Of a stretch of DNA of 64,000 nt, positions 1 through 11,300 are shown one piece after another. The position numbers and the translations under genes were made by a program. Position 1 is the first letter of the stretch. Each line of letters begins with the position of its first letter. A model generated the notes under the pieces. It worked only from the letters and a program-made list of their open reading frames with translations. It was not told where the DNA came from and did not search any database. The stretch is from Pagrus major (Eukaryota > Chordata > Actinopteri > Spariformes > Sparidae), in contig NC_133220.1 of NCBI RefSeq assembly GCF_040436345.1, forward strand, positions 37,914,664 to 37,978,663. Reading direction: 5' to 3'.

Positions 1-261
1 TCTATTTGCAAGCTTCAAATGCTGAAGCTGAAAATTTCAAATTTATGTTTGATAATCAAATAAGTACTACGTACAAGGTATTCTTTCGGGACATTTTTAA
101 CACGGGTCCCCAAAGAGAGTTTGAAAGTGAGGTGAGGTGTTAACATTCTTTTCTTTGAAAATGGTTTCCCTATTGGCCATACTTTTAAGTTAGACAAACC
201 AAATTCTTTTCATTTTTTGACATACAAAATGTGTTTCTAAACATTTATTTTTAAATAACAG

Positions 262-1686
262 GTTATCAACACATATCTGACCCTCCTTGTTAGAAAATAT
301 AATGAGGAGAACACAGAGAGGGCATTTGCAGTGGACTCCTTTGAAATGACCAACATGTGGGAGGGGAAAAAACCCAAGGTTAAGGTATTAAACAATATTG
401 CCTCATGTTATTTTACTAATAAATACAGCACAACATATTATCATCATTAGGCACTTTTGATTTGTTATCTTACAGATTGTCCCACAGATGTACAGATACA
501 TACATCATGGGCATTGTGAATGAGGGTCATCACTGGATGCTGGTGGTAATTATTTTTTTCAACATGGTTTGGTGCATATGTACACATGTTCTTCAGCTGC
601 ACATGCAGTCTGCATACTATTGCTGAAGAACTGCAAAGCTACAGCATTTTGATTAAATTTTAACTCCATATGAACTCCATATGTAGGTGATCTTACCAGC
701 TGAGAGAAAAACTGTTTTTCTGGATCCATTGGGTGAAAGAAAAACAGCTGTCAATAACTGCAAGGATATCACAAGGTAATTTAGTTTGCATTCTTTTAGG
801 GTGGCACTGTAAGTACAAATGGTTAAAAATCATGGACAACAAAGTAACATTTTTGGATTACAGTAAATTAGACACAAATAAAACTATTACTGTAAATACT
901 GTCCAAATCAAGTCAGTATAGTATGTTTTTTTCACATTAGTGATACATTAATAACTTAAATAGATAAGTTAATACATTTAGCCTACTTTAGGGAAAGTCT
1001 TAGATGTGGAGGTTAGCAAATAAAAGAAAAGGGTTATAGATTTTGAAAAAATTATAGGCCTGTCAACAGCTGTGAATATGTGATCCACCTACTGCTACAT
1101 AACTTAAATACCTTTCTTAGGCTGTTATTTCAGCCCATAATTTTCCATCATCCTTTCCAGCTATGTTCAGAAAACTCCCTTTCCCTAAGTCTTACTTTAT
1201 TGTATCCTATTTTTTTTCTATCCCAATTGTTATGCAAATGAGAAATAAAGTTAATAAAAGGTTGTAATAGTATTTTTCCCTGTACTGTACTAAAAATTAA
1301 TGCATCTTCTTAAGTCTTCTTAAGTTGCAAGTCCAAGGTAATTCTCCTTTTCTTTTGAATCAAGTTTTTACTTCCTCATGCTCCACTGTCATGCTTTATT
1401 CCACCATCAAAAGTGGTTGGAATCATTAAGAAACTGTTCATACTTTAGTATTATCAAAACTGTAATGACATTGATGCAGTGGACATTTTGTGTTAAATGT
1501 TTACATTATCAGAGGACTGTAAAAGTAATGCTGGACCAATTTATACTGCATATGTAGATAATATGTATTTGTGTTTTTAGATCATTCATGAGACACATGG
1601 GGCTCAATCCTTCCCGATGGGCATGTGACACGATGACTCACCCAATTCAACAGGATGCAACGTCCTGTGGGGCCTATGCACTGAAG
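262..1686 (+). pseudogene. Ulp1/SENP-like (C48) cysteine peptidase domain, multi-exon, partial, one frameshift
   Basis: Four exon-like blocks with GT-AG borders read as a Ulp1/sentrin-protease fold: about 262-384 (begins VINTYLTLLVRKYNEEN, the usual start of the catalytic domain), 476-545 (His block NEGHHWML), 687-775 (Asp block VFLDPLGE) and 1581-1686 (Cys block QDATSCGAYALK). The last two join in phase (2 nt + 1 nt). The family cleaves SUMO or ubiquitin-like isopeptide bonds; vertebrates have host SENPs and many transposon-borne relatives. Block 476-545 is 70 nt, whereas the flanking frames need a multiple of three: the part before about 508 reads in one frame and the His block in the next, as if one base were inserted. 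This is either a pseudogene or an assembly error. The gene runs off the left edge, so its N-terminus and full identity are unknown. A TE-derived Ulp1 domain is as likely as a host gene. Confidence 0.6.
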
Positions 1687-2562
1687 GTACATAGCATGAT
1701 TAAGATTAATGTTAGGATTGGAATAAATTGTAATTTTGTTTCTCCAGCAGCAAGGTACAACTCTTAGATAATCAAAATAACAATTTTATTTGGTACACTG
1801 GTAACCCACACTGGCTGTAATGATTATAGCAGACAATAAATCTGCTCACAACTGCAGATACACACAGCGAGAAAATCAGATGTTTTAGCGCTACCGCTCA
1901 ACGTGCGCGCTCCCGCGGCCAGAAATCAGATTCTGGCAGACAATCACTTTTTGGCATGACACCTGCTCTGTCAGTCATTCAGTCGGTTTGTGAATGGTCT
2001 GACGTCATCAAAGTTACTACGGAGTTGCGTTGTTTGCAGTGCGTAATTTGGAAGCCTTGAGTGGTTGTTTAGGCACTGTTTGGAGATATACAGTAACTGG
2101 TAAGTTGGTTGGTTGGTTTTGATAGTAGTTTTTTTCCCCTCTTCTCTCTCTCTCCGTTAGGCGTGGTGCTGAGGGGTTCGGGTGAGTGTCAGCTAGTGCT
2201 GAAGTTTTTTGAGTGTATAATCCCCTGCTAGGTATAGCGGCGTGACCCCTTTGGGTTCGTCGAGTTTTTTTTTTTCCTGTATTGCTGCGGTGAATGTGGT
2301 TAGAGCAAGTGCTTGGGAGCTCGGCTGTGGTTTCGGGGGAGTTGCCATTATATGGTCGCTTTTTCCACACCAGTATTCAGTGCGTAAGTACCCGCCATGG
2401 TACTGCATGAAGAATAGGGGTGAGTGGAGTCAGGTAAGATTTGGGGCAGGTAGGTCAGATAGAGGGGATTGTGCGCTCGTTGTGTGTAGGCACCGTGTTG
2501 ACGCTTGCTTTGGCCTTTTGGATCGGTTGTTTGTTAATGTCAGTCTGGTTTGTTTGCGCGCA
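1687..2562. other. Spacer and 5' leader of the Gmr1-type element
   Basis: There is no coding exon here that I can support. The stretch becomes CpG-richer after 1880 and contains a perfect CRE palindrome, TGACGTCA, at 2000-2007, followed by a GGTTGGTTGG run and pyrimidine tracts leading to the Gag start at 2563. It may hold the 5' LTR or leader of the retrotransposon, but no matching LTR was found downstream, so the element border is not resolved. Confidence 0.35.
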
Positions 2563-3285
2563 ATGGCATGGTTAGTTGAGTTTGTTAACACTCTGTCAGA
2601 GGAGTTTTTGGATGGATGCACTAAGGAACAGCTGTTGAAAATAGCAGAACATTATCAAGTGGGTATCCCTGATAATCGGTTGAAAGATAACATTAAAAAT
2701 ATTTTGAAGGCAAATTTAATTGAGACGGGTGTTTTGTCTGTCGGTCAGGAATGACCTCCCGTTGCAGTTAATGTTGCTGATGTGTCGCCGCCGCTAGAGC
2801 ACGATAAAATGAAACATACTGCAGAAGTGGAAAAGCAGCTGGCAGTTGAAAAGCTGCGCTCGCAGACTGAACAGGCGAAGTTGTCATTGGAGCAGTACTG
2901 GCTTGATTTAATTAAAGCTGGCAAGCATTTTACGCGCTGGTGTGCGGCATTGAAGGTGGAGAAGTTTGAGCAACTGTGTGATTTAATAGTCTCGGAACAG
3001 TTTAAAAGTTCAGTGCCTGAGAGTATTGCCACTTATATTGGTGACCAGAAGGTAAAAACTGCTGCCGCTGCGGCTGCGCTGGCCGATGACTTTGTTCTGA
3101 CACACAGGCGTAACTTTGGGGAATCACGTGCTCGTGGTGCTGGCTTTGTGGAGGGTTCAGACGCAGGTGGTGCATATTCTTCTGTCTATTCAGGTAGATC
3201 TGAGCTACGCGGACGCGTAATTCGGATAAGGTTTGCAATTTTTGTCATAGAAAAGGTCATTGGAAAGTGGACTGTTATGCTCTGA
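2563..3285 (+). pseudogene. gag: gag remnant with SCAN-like region and CCHC knuckle
   Basis: Reading starts at ATG 2563 (MAWLVEFVNTLS). An in-frame TGA at 2752-2754 interrupts it and the same frame continues to 3285. The segment around 2940-3110 (FEQLCDLIVSEQF, then an Ala-rich helix and ADDFVLTHR) resembles the SCAN fold of Gmr1-type Gag, which mediates Gag-Gag dimerisation. A Cys-His zinc knuckle of the form C-x2-C-x4-H-x4-C lies at about 3234-3275 but in another frame, so a frameshift separates it from the rest of Gag. The protein would have formed the retrotransposon particle and bound its RNA; this copy cannot do so. Confidence 0.65.
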
Positions 3286-3378
3286 AGGGTAGATCCAGAC
3301 AGAGTGGTCCTTCTGCACCGCCAAAGGGCGCTTGTCTAGCTGTGTCTGCGCCCACATTGTCTGCTGTGGAGGTGGCAA

Positions 3379-3976
3379 GTGGTGGCAAGTGGTGGTATGC
3401 AGGTGAAAACATTGCCTGGTGAGCTTGATGCCTTTCTGCCTTTTGTGTCGGATGGTTTTGTTTCCCTGGTGGGTAGTGAGGCCAAGGTGCCGGTTAAAAT
3501 CCTGCGTGACGCTGCTGCATTTGATTCTTTCATCCAGGCTTCAGTGTTGCCCTTTTCTGGAGAGAGTGAAACGGGATGCTCTGTTGCTGTGTTGGGGATG
3601 GGCATGAAGGTTTTACAGGTTCCTCTTTGAGGGTCAGGTGGTTGTCAGCATGCGTCCAGCACTGCTGATAGAGGGCATCACTTTGATTTTGGGGAACGGT
3701 GTGGCAGGAGGCCGTGCGTGGGCTGATGCTCCGCCGCCTCCTGTGGTGTCATCAGTTCCGCTGGTGAGGAAGCAACCTGATGAAAGTGAAATGAATTTTC
3801 CAGAGGTGTTTACTGCTTGGGCTGTGACACGTTCCATGACATGTGACAAGTTGGATTCTGTGTCGGGTGTTGAGGCTTCTGAGTTGTGTGCATTTTCTTT
3901 GTCTGATACGCCTCTCTCAGTGTCACTGGAGGATCTGAGAGCTGAGCAGCAAGCCTATTCTTCTCTGAGAGGGTAG
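3379..3976 (+). pseudogene. Aspartic protease (retropepsin) region remnant
   Basis: Two overlapping frames (3379-3630 and 3638-3976) carry a hydrophobic beta-strand pattern (DGFVSLVG, VPVKILRD) followed by FIQASVLPF and, in the second frame, ITLILGNGVAGG. Position and pattern fit a retropepsin between Gag and integrase. The place where the D-T/S-G active site should be reads LRDAAAFDSFI, so the catalytic motif is not intact. A frameshift near 3630 splits the domain. The assignment rests mainly on position. Confidence 0.45.
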
Positions 3977-3985
3977 TTTGAGCAG

Positions 3986-4640
3986 GTGCTTCCAGTGGGG
4001 GAGGAAAAAAATAGCTCTCGGGGTTATTTTATGCACAACTCATTACTGGTCAGGAAGTGGGTGCCTCACGGTGACAGTTTCATCGGAGATCCCATTTTCC
4101 AAATTGTGTTGCCATCTAAATACCGTGACTCTGTGTTGAAGCTGGCTCATGATGAATCTGGGCACTGGGGTGTCAGGAAAACTTACAATCGGGTCCTGCA
4201 GCATTTCTTTTGGCCGCGTGTGAAAAAGGATGTTGCTGTATATATTAAAACATGTCACACCTGTCAGCTCGCTGGCAAACCGAACCAGAGTATAGCACCT
4301 GCTCTGCTGTTTCCTATTCCAGCGGTAGGTCAGCCATTTGAGTATTTGATAATTGATTGTGTGGGTCCGCTACCTCGTTCCAGGTCTGGTGCGGTTTATC
4401 TTCTCACAGTGATGTGTCAAAGTACCTGATACCCAGCTGCATACCCGTTGCGCACAATAACAGCTAGGTCTGTGGTTCGGGCTCTCAGTTCATTTCTATT
4501 TTTGGGATTCCAAAAATCATTCAAACTGACCAGGGCTCAAATTTTTCTTCCCATCTGTTCTCTCAGGTATTGAAGCAGCTTCATGTTAAGCACAACCGAG
4601 CGTCCGCTTATCATGCTCAAACTCCTCTACAGCCTGCGCA
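3986..4640 (+). pseudogene. Integrase remnant (H2C2 zinc domain and part of the rve core)
   Basis: The open frame 3986-4429 contains an HHCC zinc-binding module: HDESGHWGVRKTYNRVL, FFWPRVKKDV, then TCHTCQ. The start of the rve core follows, with its first acidic residue in IIDCVGPLP. After 4429 the frame is broken; a TDQGSNFSS block (second acidic residue) lies around 4526-4552 in another frame. The final catalytic Glu region and the C-terminal domain are missing: sequence jumps at about 4630 to material that leads into RT. The intact enzyme would insert retrotransposon cDNA; this one is truncated. Its position upstream of RT is the diagnostic feature of this element. Confidence 0.75.
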
Positions 4641-4643
4641 CCC

Positions 4644-6112
4644 ATGCATTGTTCAGTGGGGAGGGTGTCTGTAGTGTCTGCTCCTCAAACTGTGGCGTCG
4701 GAGTTGGAGGATGGGTTGCCTGGTCTTGATTCTGCTGTATTGCAAGGTTGTTTAAAGAACTCAGAGTTGCTGTGCAAGTTACATGTGTTACTGGGCCATC
4801 TGTCTGAAACAAAGCAAGCAGATTTGTCTGGGCTCATCCACGCTTTTCCTTGTTTGTTTGGGGACACTCCCACTCAGACACACCTCATTGAGCACGATAT
4901 CGATGTTGGAGATTATCGTGTAAATCCTGAAAAGCGGAAACATCTGGATGCTGAGGTGAAGTACATGCTGGACAATGAAATTGCTGAGCCCTCATGTTCA
5001 AGCTGGGCATCACCTTGCCTCATGGTTCCTAATCTGACAACACTCCCGGGTTCTGTTCAGATTTTCGCAAGGTGAATGCAGTGACCAAGCCTGACTCTTT
5101 TCCGCTTCCGCTGATGGAAGATTGTGTTGACCAGATTGGCCATGCAAAGTATGTTAGTAAATTTGACTTACGAAAAGGCTATTGGCAGGTCCCTTTGTCA
5201 GAGTGGGCGCGTGAAATTTCGGTATTTATAACACAGAACGGGTTGTTTTCTTACAAAGTAATGCCTTTCAGGTTGCGAAATGCCCCGGCGACATTTCAGA
5301 GACTTATGACTAAGGTTCTGGGGGATCTGGAGGGTTGTACAGTCTACTTAGACGATGTGGTGGTTTGCTCTGACACTTGGGCCTCTCATCTGGAGTGCAT
5401 CCGGGCTCTGTTCAGCCGCCTAGCCGAGGCACGTCTTACAGTCAATCTCGCCAAGTGTGAGTTCGTGAGGGCAACAGTGACATACTATAGAGGTTTTTGC
5501 AGAAACTTTTCTGAAGTAGTAGCACCACTTACTGATTTGTTGAAGGGTAAGATAACCTTTGTGTGGTTTGAACAAGTGAAGGCACTGCTGGTTGAGGCCC
5601 CGGTTTTGGCTGCCCCGCAGTTTGACCGTCCATTCTCCCTCCAGGTGGACGCCAGTCATGTGGGGGCTGGTGCAGTTCTTTTGCAGGCTGATGATCTTGG
5701 TGTTGACAAACCTGTGAGCTTCTTTTCAAAGAAGTTTATTTCTCATCAACTGAACTACTCTACTATTGAGAAAGAGGCGCTGGCGCTTATTTGGGCGTTG
5801 AAGCATTTTGATGTGTATGTGGGTTCTGGGGTTGTACCTGTAGTGGTCTACACCGATCACAACCCCTTAACATTTCTTAACTCTCTGCAGTGTCCAAACC
5901 AGCGATTGATTAGGTGGTCTCTATTGTTACAGTCATATTGGCTAGATATTTGGTTTATTAAGGGTTCAGAAAATGTAGTGGCAGACGCACTGTCCAGAGC
6001 TCCTTACAAGCCTAGCCTGTGCATCAAAGATTGCATGTTATTCTGTTTGTCTCATCCATGTGTAACCAGGTCAAAATTACCCTACATTGTAATAAAAATG
6101 ATGTTGAGATAA
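4644..6112 (+). pseudogene. pol: Reverse transcriptase and RNase H remnant
   Basis: The first part (4644-5075) ends with HLIEHDIDVGDYRV and EIAEPSCSSWASPCLMVP, the RT N-terminus. A frameshift near 5045-5075 leads into 5072-6112, with KFDLRKGYWQVPL, the active-site YLDDVVV and then RNase H: DASHVGAGAVL, STIEKEALAL, YTDHNPLTFL and NVVADALSRAP, giving the D-E-D-D set. Between CEFVRATVTY and YRGFCRNFS roughly 40 residues expected in gypsy RTs (thumb/connection) are absent, an in-frame deletion at about 5484. RNase H is otherwise well preserved. The stop at 6110-6112 follows unrelated residues. Confidence 0.85.
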
Positions 6113-7756
6113 AAGTAGATGACCTTGTTAAAACAAAAACAAGAAAACACACAGTCAAGGTTAAATGTTACATCAGGATAAAAATGTTAATATGGTTTAA
6201 AGGTACATTATAAAAGGGTTAAAAAAGCTATTTCATGGATGATTAAAAGGGTACAATGTAATAACTACATTTAAAAAGATGCAGAGGCATTGTTATAAAT
6301 ATAGCGTTTTATTTTGAAGAGTTCATGGCTGAAAAAGGAAGTGGTAGTGTGAACAAGAGTAATTCTGATCATTCATTGGGTGAGGTGGTTGATGGACGGG
6401 CGGGCAGTAACAGGAAGTGAGAGTCTGAGCTAAGTTTGTGTAGCTTGTCGGATAACAACAAATCGCTACGGAGAAAAAAGACCGTGAATAGTTTATGCAA
6501 CGAGTGTGTAGTGGGTGTCTAAGACTTTCTACTAGTGAGTCCGTGTCAAGATACTCATGCTACATGTTTCTGTGAGCAGCTAAAGATATTTCTACGCGAA
6601 ATATGTTGTACAGTTGTTCATGTGGGTGCATTAGCCTCACGTGTTTGTTAGCTTATTAGCATACTGAGTGTATGTTGTTAGCATTCATTAGCAAAGTGAA
6701 CGGACTCGTAGCCACTGTTTAGCTAACCCAGCTAACGTCAAAGGCCTTAGTTCATCGTTTCTGGCGTGGAAACCCTGAAGATTTATCAGAGACTGCTTTG
6801 AGCTGACATTACAGTATCAACCTAAAGCTCAGTGCCCTTCGCTGGAGGAGACAACGCTGTCGCTGGACACCTGGGTGCCGTCTTCTTCCTCACCGAGACT
6901 GAGAGACTGGTTAAAGCTGCAGACCCCACGGCCGCTGAGGACACCCACCTGCCCTTTTGTTCACCAGAGACTGAGAGACTGGTTAAAGCTGCGGACTGGA
7001 CTGATAATACTGGAAAAAGGTACCACACTTTTATTTTGCTCATTTGAGTGAGCCGGCCATAAGTTTTGGGCTGCACCGCTCCCAAGCTACGTATCAGGCC
7101 TGCAACTGGGGTTTCTATATTTTATGTTATTATATGAAGGCTTAGGTGTGTAGTGAATGAGTGTGGGCCCACTGAGTTCGATGTGCATGTGGATTAAGTG
7201 GTTTGAATTTGGTTACATTGTGTGTTGCAATTGAAAGGAAATATTGCCATGACATCTGAAGTGGTTGAGATGGGTTAAATAGTATTTTCTCATTTTGTTA
7301 TTTGAAAATTTGAAAAGTAAATAAGACGTTCATTATTTTAAAAACGGATTTCAGTCTGGTGATTCATTATTATTTTGTTAAAAGAGACCCAAGACAATAT
7401 AAAGAGTGCATTAGCACAAGAGAAATATAAATACATTATCTTGTTATTCAGTATTAGTTGATAAGTTAAGTGATTTAAAGAACTCAGGGCCCTTCCCTGA
7501 ATAAATTAGGGATTTACTGGGCTACACATGTCATCTCTCCTTTTCCATCTTAAATTGCTTCTTACTGGATCCAGGTTGCTGAGGTGGGAAGGGGTATGGT
7601 GGCAGGGTCGAGTGGTGGATGACAAGCATCAGGTTAGTTTTTTTTTTTTTCAGTTTTGAAAAATATTTGTCATGATATTAATGTAATATAATGTGGGATT
7701 TATTTTGGGTTAAATTTGGTTCCAGGGTTGGAACCCTGTTCTTATGGAGGGGGGAG
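6113..7756. other. Non-coding interval with a short local duplication
   Basis: There is no supported gene. A 5' UTR-like stretch (about 6380-7045) contains a near-exact ~31-bp direct repeat at about 6895-6925 and 6966-6996 (encoding ETERLVKAAD in both copies of one short frame). The end of the interval is purine-rich (GGAGGGGGGAG, 7747-7756), a plausible polypurine tract abutting the LTR-like block that follows. Confidence 0.4.
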
Positions 7757-8167
7757 TGATGGCCTCCTGCCTAGCAGGGCCTGTTTTGTGTGTTTCCTTT
7801 GCTGCTTGCTGTTTGTCTTTCAGGTACCTGGCTGGTAGGTGGAGCCCAGTTAGGCTAACTGGGAGCACCTGGCCAGTCTCCCAGTGGGTGGTGGCCTATT
7901 TAAGACCTGGCTTTCAGCTCTCACTTTGGCTTTCTCCATCCTGATGGCATCATGTTTTTGGCTTGGTTGGCTTCGGCCTGGTTCTTAGTTATTTTACGCC
8001 ATCCAACATCTTACACTCACTACAAGAACACTCATCCCTCAACAGACACACTGATAAACACTGATAACCACACTTCATCTATGTAGTACGTTTTGGTTAT
8101 TTATCCTTGTTTATTATTAATAAATTCCTTAAACTTTGCGTAACTGTGTATCTCTACTTTTTTGTCA
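7757..8167 (+). mobile_element. Putative LTR (orphan or solo)
   Basis: A 411-bp block begins TGATGG right after a polypurine tract and ends TGTCA (TG...CA ends). It contains a TATA-like TATTTAAG at 7897-7904 and a polyadenylation signal AATAAA at 8119-8124 at the expected spacing, the U3-R-U5 order of a plus-strand LTR. No second copy is visible in the window and no matching 5-bp flanks were seen, so it could be the 3' LTR of a truncated element, perhaps of the one at 2.0-6.1 kb. Confidence 0.45.
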
Positions 8168-8197
8168 TGGCTCACGATCTATCATGGTCTGATAGCT

Positions 8198-8314
8198 GAA
8201 GATGAGTCTCCTGTAAGAAGGCTACATCTGGTTTTAGATGTTTCAAGTGTAGAAAAACCTTAGATCCTTTAATCGGACCATTCAAGCCTTTCGAATTCAA
8301 CGTCAGGAACTGAA
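8198..8314 (-). mobile_element. L1-type LINE endonuclease fragment
   Basis: On the minus strand this stretch reads, from 8314 down, QFLTLNSKGLNGPIKGSKV and then LKPDVAFLQETHLQ. This is the N-terminus of an L1-type apurinic endonuclease (the Asn of LN and the Glu of QET are catalytic in the family). Nothing else of the ORF2 protein follows on the low-coordinate side, so it is a short relic. Confidence 0.6.
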
Positions 8315-11300
8315 CACTAGAATACTTCCATCACTTAACATCGAATTGCCAAAACTGGTCACACGATGAATACAGAAAGTAAACAGTTGTAAGAGTCTCT
8401 GCAGTGAGTGTAATGCCTTTGCAAGCTCTAGTTCAGCAATGCCATAGTCAAGGGCTGTTGACTGAACAGCATCCAAAGACTCCTTGAGTGCAGAAGGGGT
8501 GCTTTCAATCAAGCTCTCATTTCCTTCATGTCTGTGACCAGTGCTAAGTGGCAGTTCTGCAGGTTGGTAAGTAGGCCCACTGAAAGGCCATTTTAGTTGC
8601 TTTGCTAGTGTTAGCGTTTTCTGATCGTAGTTGAGGCATAGGTGGTTAGGTGCCCTTCTGGTTTTGTCTGCTGGACATATCTTCACGACAAGCTGTAAAA
8701 CTTCACTCTTTCAAACAGTTTTCTAAAAAACAGTTTTAAGAAACAGTGGTAGATGAAGCTTAAAGTATGAAACAGTGGGAGCCACCCCTCCACGCATCCA
8801 CTCCCTTTCACATCTAACCGGCAGTGAATCTCTTGACCATATTCAACAGTACTGTGCTTAATGTGCCTATCAGAGGGCGCATTAAGCACACCTTAACCTG
8901 GGTGATGTGGTGCCAAAGTGGAACATCCACATTTTTTCCCCATTTGTCTGCCATTATTTTAACAGAGCCTGTAAGAGGGTCAGATAAAGCTTCCAATATC
9001 CTGGTTTTGTTCACCATGTTTTTAACTGACTCACTGGGACAGATGTGCTTAAACTTTCACTGGGCTTATCATTCCTACAAAATTCACAATCACACTGATC
9101 TCCCCATACATGTGTGTGGTTGGATCTTATCAAGCACACAATACCTTTGGCTAAACTTATTCAGCCAGGTGGTTTGTATGACACATTCTTTCCGAACAAG
9201 GCACTTTGTAGCATACATTGTGACTAGACACTGAATGTCACCACAAAGTTTATTCTATGTTTTTTTATATAATGTATTTTCTCACTCATGCGCCCATTTT
9301 ATTTTAGTGGGCCATACCATATTCTATTCTATTCTATTCTCAGTTTGGCACCAAACAATTCTGTTCAATTTCTAACTCATCTATAAGGATATATACATCC
9401 TTTCACATGCTCCACTTGTAAGGTTACAACAGCCTCTTGCTGCACAGTTAGAGACACTTTATTTATTTTTTAAATTATTTTTAAGGTTTTCTTTCTTATT
9501 TCTACAAAAAAGTCCAAGACCTCAAAGGAATTACAACGAAAAAAACGGTGCCCTTCATGGGCCCTGACACTCAAAAGTCCAAGAACATGAAGGAATTACA
9601 TGGAGTTTAACTTTCAGTCCAGACTCAGTCGTCGATCAGCAGAGCGTTCATTATACCTTGTCGCTAAAATGTAAGTGAAATTCTCCTTGTTGAAGTTTGA
9701 AAGTTGCTAGTTCCCTAGAGAATTTCAGACTCGGTGTGATGAATCAGATCTCTCTAATGGACAATAACTGTCAGCCTATCTACTTTCTGTTAATACCTTA
9801 GGCAAAGAGAATTGCCCCTCGTGAATTCCTGACCTATTCTAACCCTGACAACTCCCCACACCTCAGGTGAAGAGGATCTCCCCTCTCTTTCATGCAGTGA
9901 TGTTCTAAACCATAAACTTGTTTAATTCCCACACAGGTCCCATCGATATCCCTCTCTCTTGTCCAGTAAGCTACCAGAGCCACAAAAATGTTTTATTATT
10001 TCTGAACTGTACATTCAGTGATTTATGGGTCATTTATGGGTTTACATAAATCACTGAACGTGCAGTTAGGAAATAAAAACTAGTCAGTTACGCTGGCAGA
10101 GATTTGGACAACAGGAGGGAGGGAGCTCAGTGGGACCTGTGGCCGAGCGCCAGACCTCGGCTGTCCTCCCGCTCAGTGGGCTACAATGTATTTTCCGTTT
10201 AATCACACCACAAGAGACAAGAATTAGCTACCACACTAACTGTGTGTTCAGTGGTTGGATAGTGTTAGTGGGTCCTGCTTGTGGTTTTCTCATGGTTGGT
10301 TTGCAAAAAACAGCCAATGGCAAAGCTGATGAAGCCAGTGTGAGCCATTGGCCACACCAGCACTTTGGCTGTCGCAGCTGCAGTGTCTCTGGGCTTGTTA
10401 TGTAGAGTAGACAGGCTGGGTGGCAGAGAAGTGAGCCAGCTCTGCTATTGAGCCCAGAGACACTGACAGCGAAGAGAGGCTCCGGCAGATGAGTGATTCC
10501 GAAGGGTAGAGGCCAAAGAGGCCAGTGTGATTGATCCACAATAACACAGCTTAGAGGGAACAGAAGGAAAAAAAAGTATTGTGAGCAAACGGAAAAGTAT
10601 TGCTCAGTAACGCGAAAGTATTGTTAAGTAAATATAAGTTTGCCTGACGTGCACCTCCCCATAAATTTACCTGTGTGTCGCAGTGCAATGTCTATAATTG
10701 GTCAGGTTGGAAGCATTGCATTTTCTGGCTTCTCCTCCAGTGCTTATTGCTGGTGCTAATAACAGGGATTGTGACCTGTAGTTAAGTAGCCTAAACCAAG
10801 TCGTTCTAGCTTGGTGTGTATGGAGAGGCAGCCCTCCCTGCAGTCACTTTGCTTGACACAGCCATGAGCCGAATAAGTTAGTGTATTTAAAGGAGAGAGT
10901 ACGGCTGGCAAACTGCTTACCACTGCCAGCAATGCGGACACCCCAGCGCACATGTAAATCCTCACTGTGGCGTAGGCCACTGGCTTAGGTTAACCATCAG
11001 ATGTCCTGGACAGATCATGCCGATTCCCTTCAGTCTGACTTTAAGCAGCAGAAAACATGTCATATCCCAACACTACTGCTAGAGGGCAGCATACAGTTAG
11101 AAACTGCTTATGCGTGTACACCAGTGTGGCCCAGTCATTCAGTAGTTTATTTTTTCAAACTGTGTTTTCCTAAACATTTTAGCCATCAAAGTGATCATAG
11201 TGGCACAGAGCAACCTGCTGTCAACCAAAGAAGCAGACTCTGGCCCTGCTGAACTCAACCTGCTGAAGTGTGCATACTGCATACCTATACCATATTGTTT

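Larger units (their letters stand above)
2017..6112 (+). mobile_element. Degenerate Ty3/gypsy retrotransposon, Gmr1-like (integrase upstream of RT)
   Basis: Domains in order on the plus strand are Gag with SCAN-like region, CCHC knuckle, retropepsin remnant, integrase zinc-binding region and partial core, then RT and RNase H. Classic Ty3/gypsy pol runs PR-RT-RH-IN. Integrase before RT is the arrangement described for the deuterostome Gmr1-like group, whose gag is also the proposed source of the vertebrate SCAN domain. The copy is dead: an in-frame stop in gag, several frameshifts, an altered protease motif, a truncated integrase and a deletion in RT. The outer limits are approximate because paired LTRs were not found; the LTR-like block at 7757-8167 may or may not belong to it. 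Confidence 0.75.

Noticed and set aside
1017..1270. Additional exon of the Ulp1-like gene
   Set aside because: No in-phase frame with peptidase motifs and no matching splice sites.
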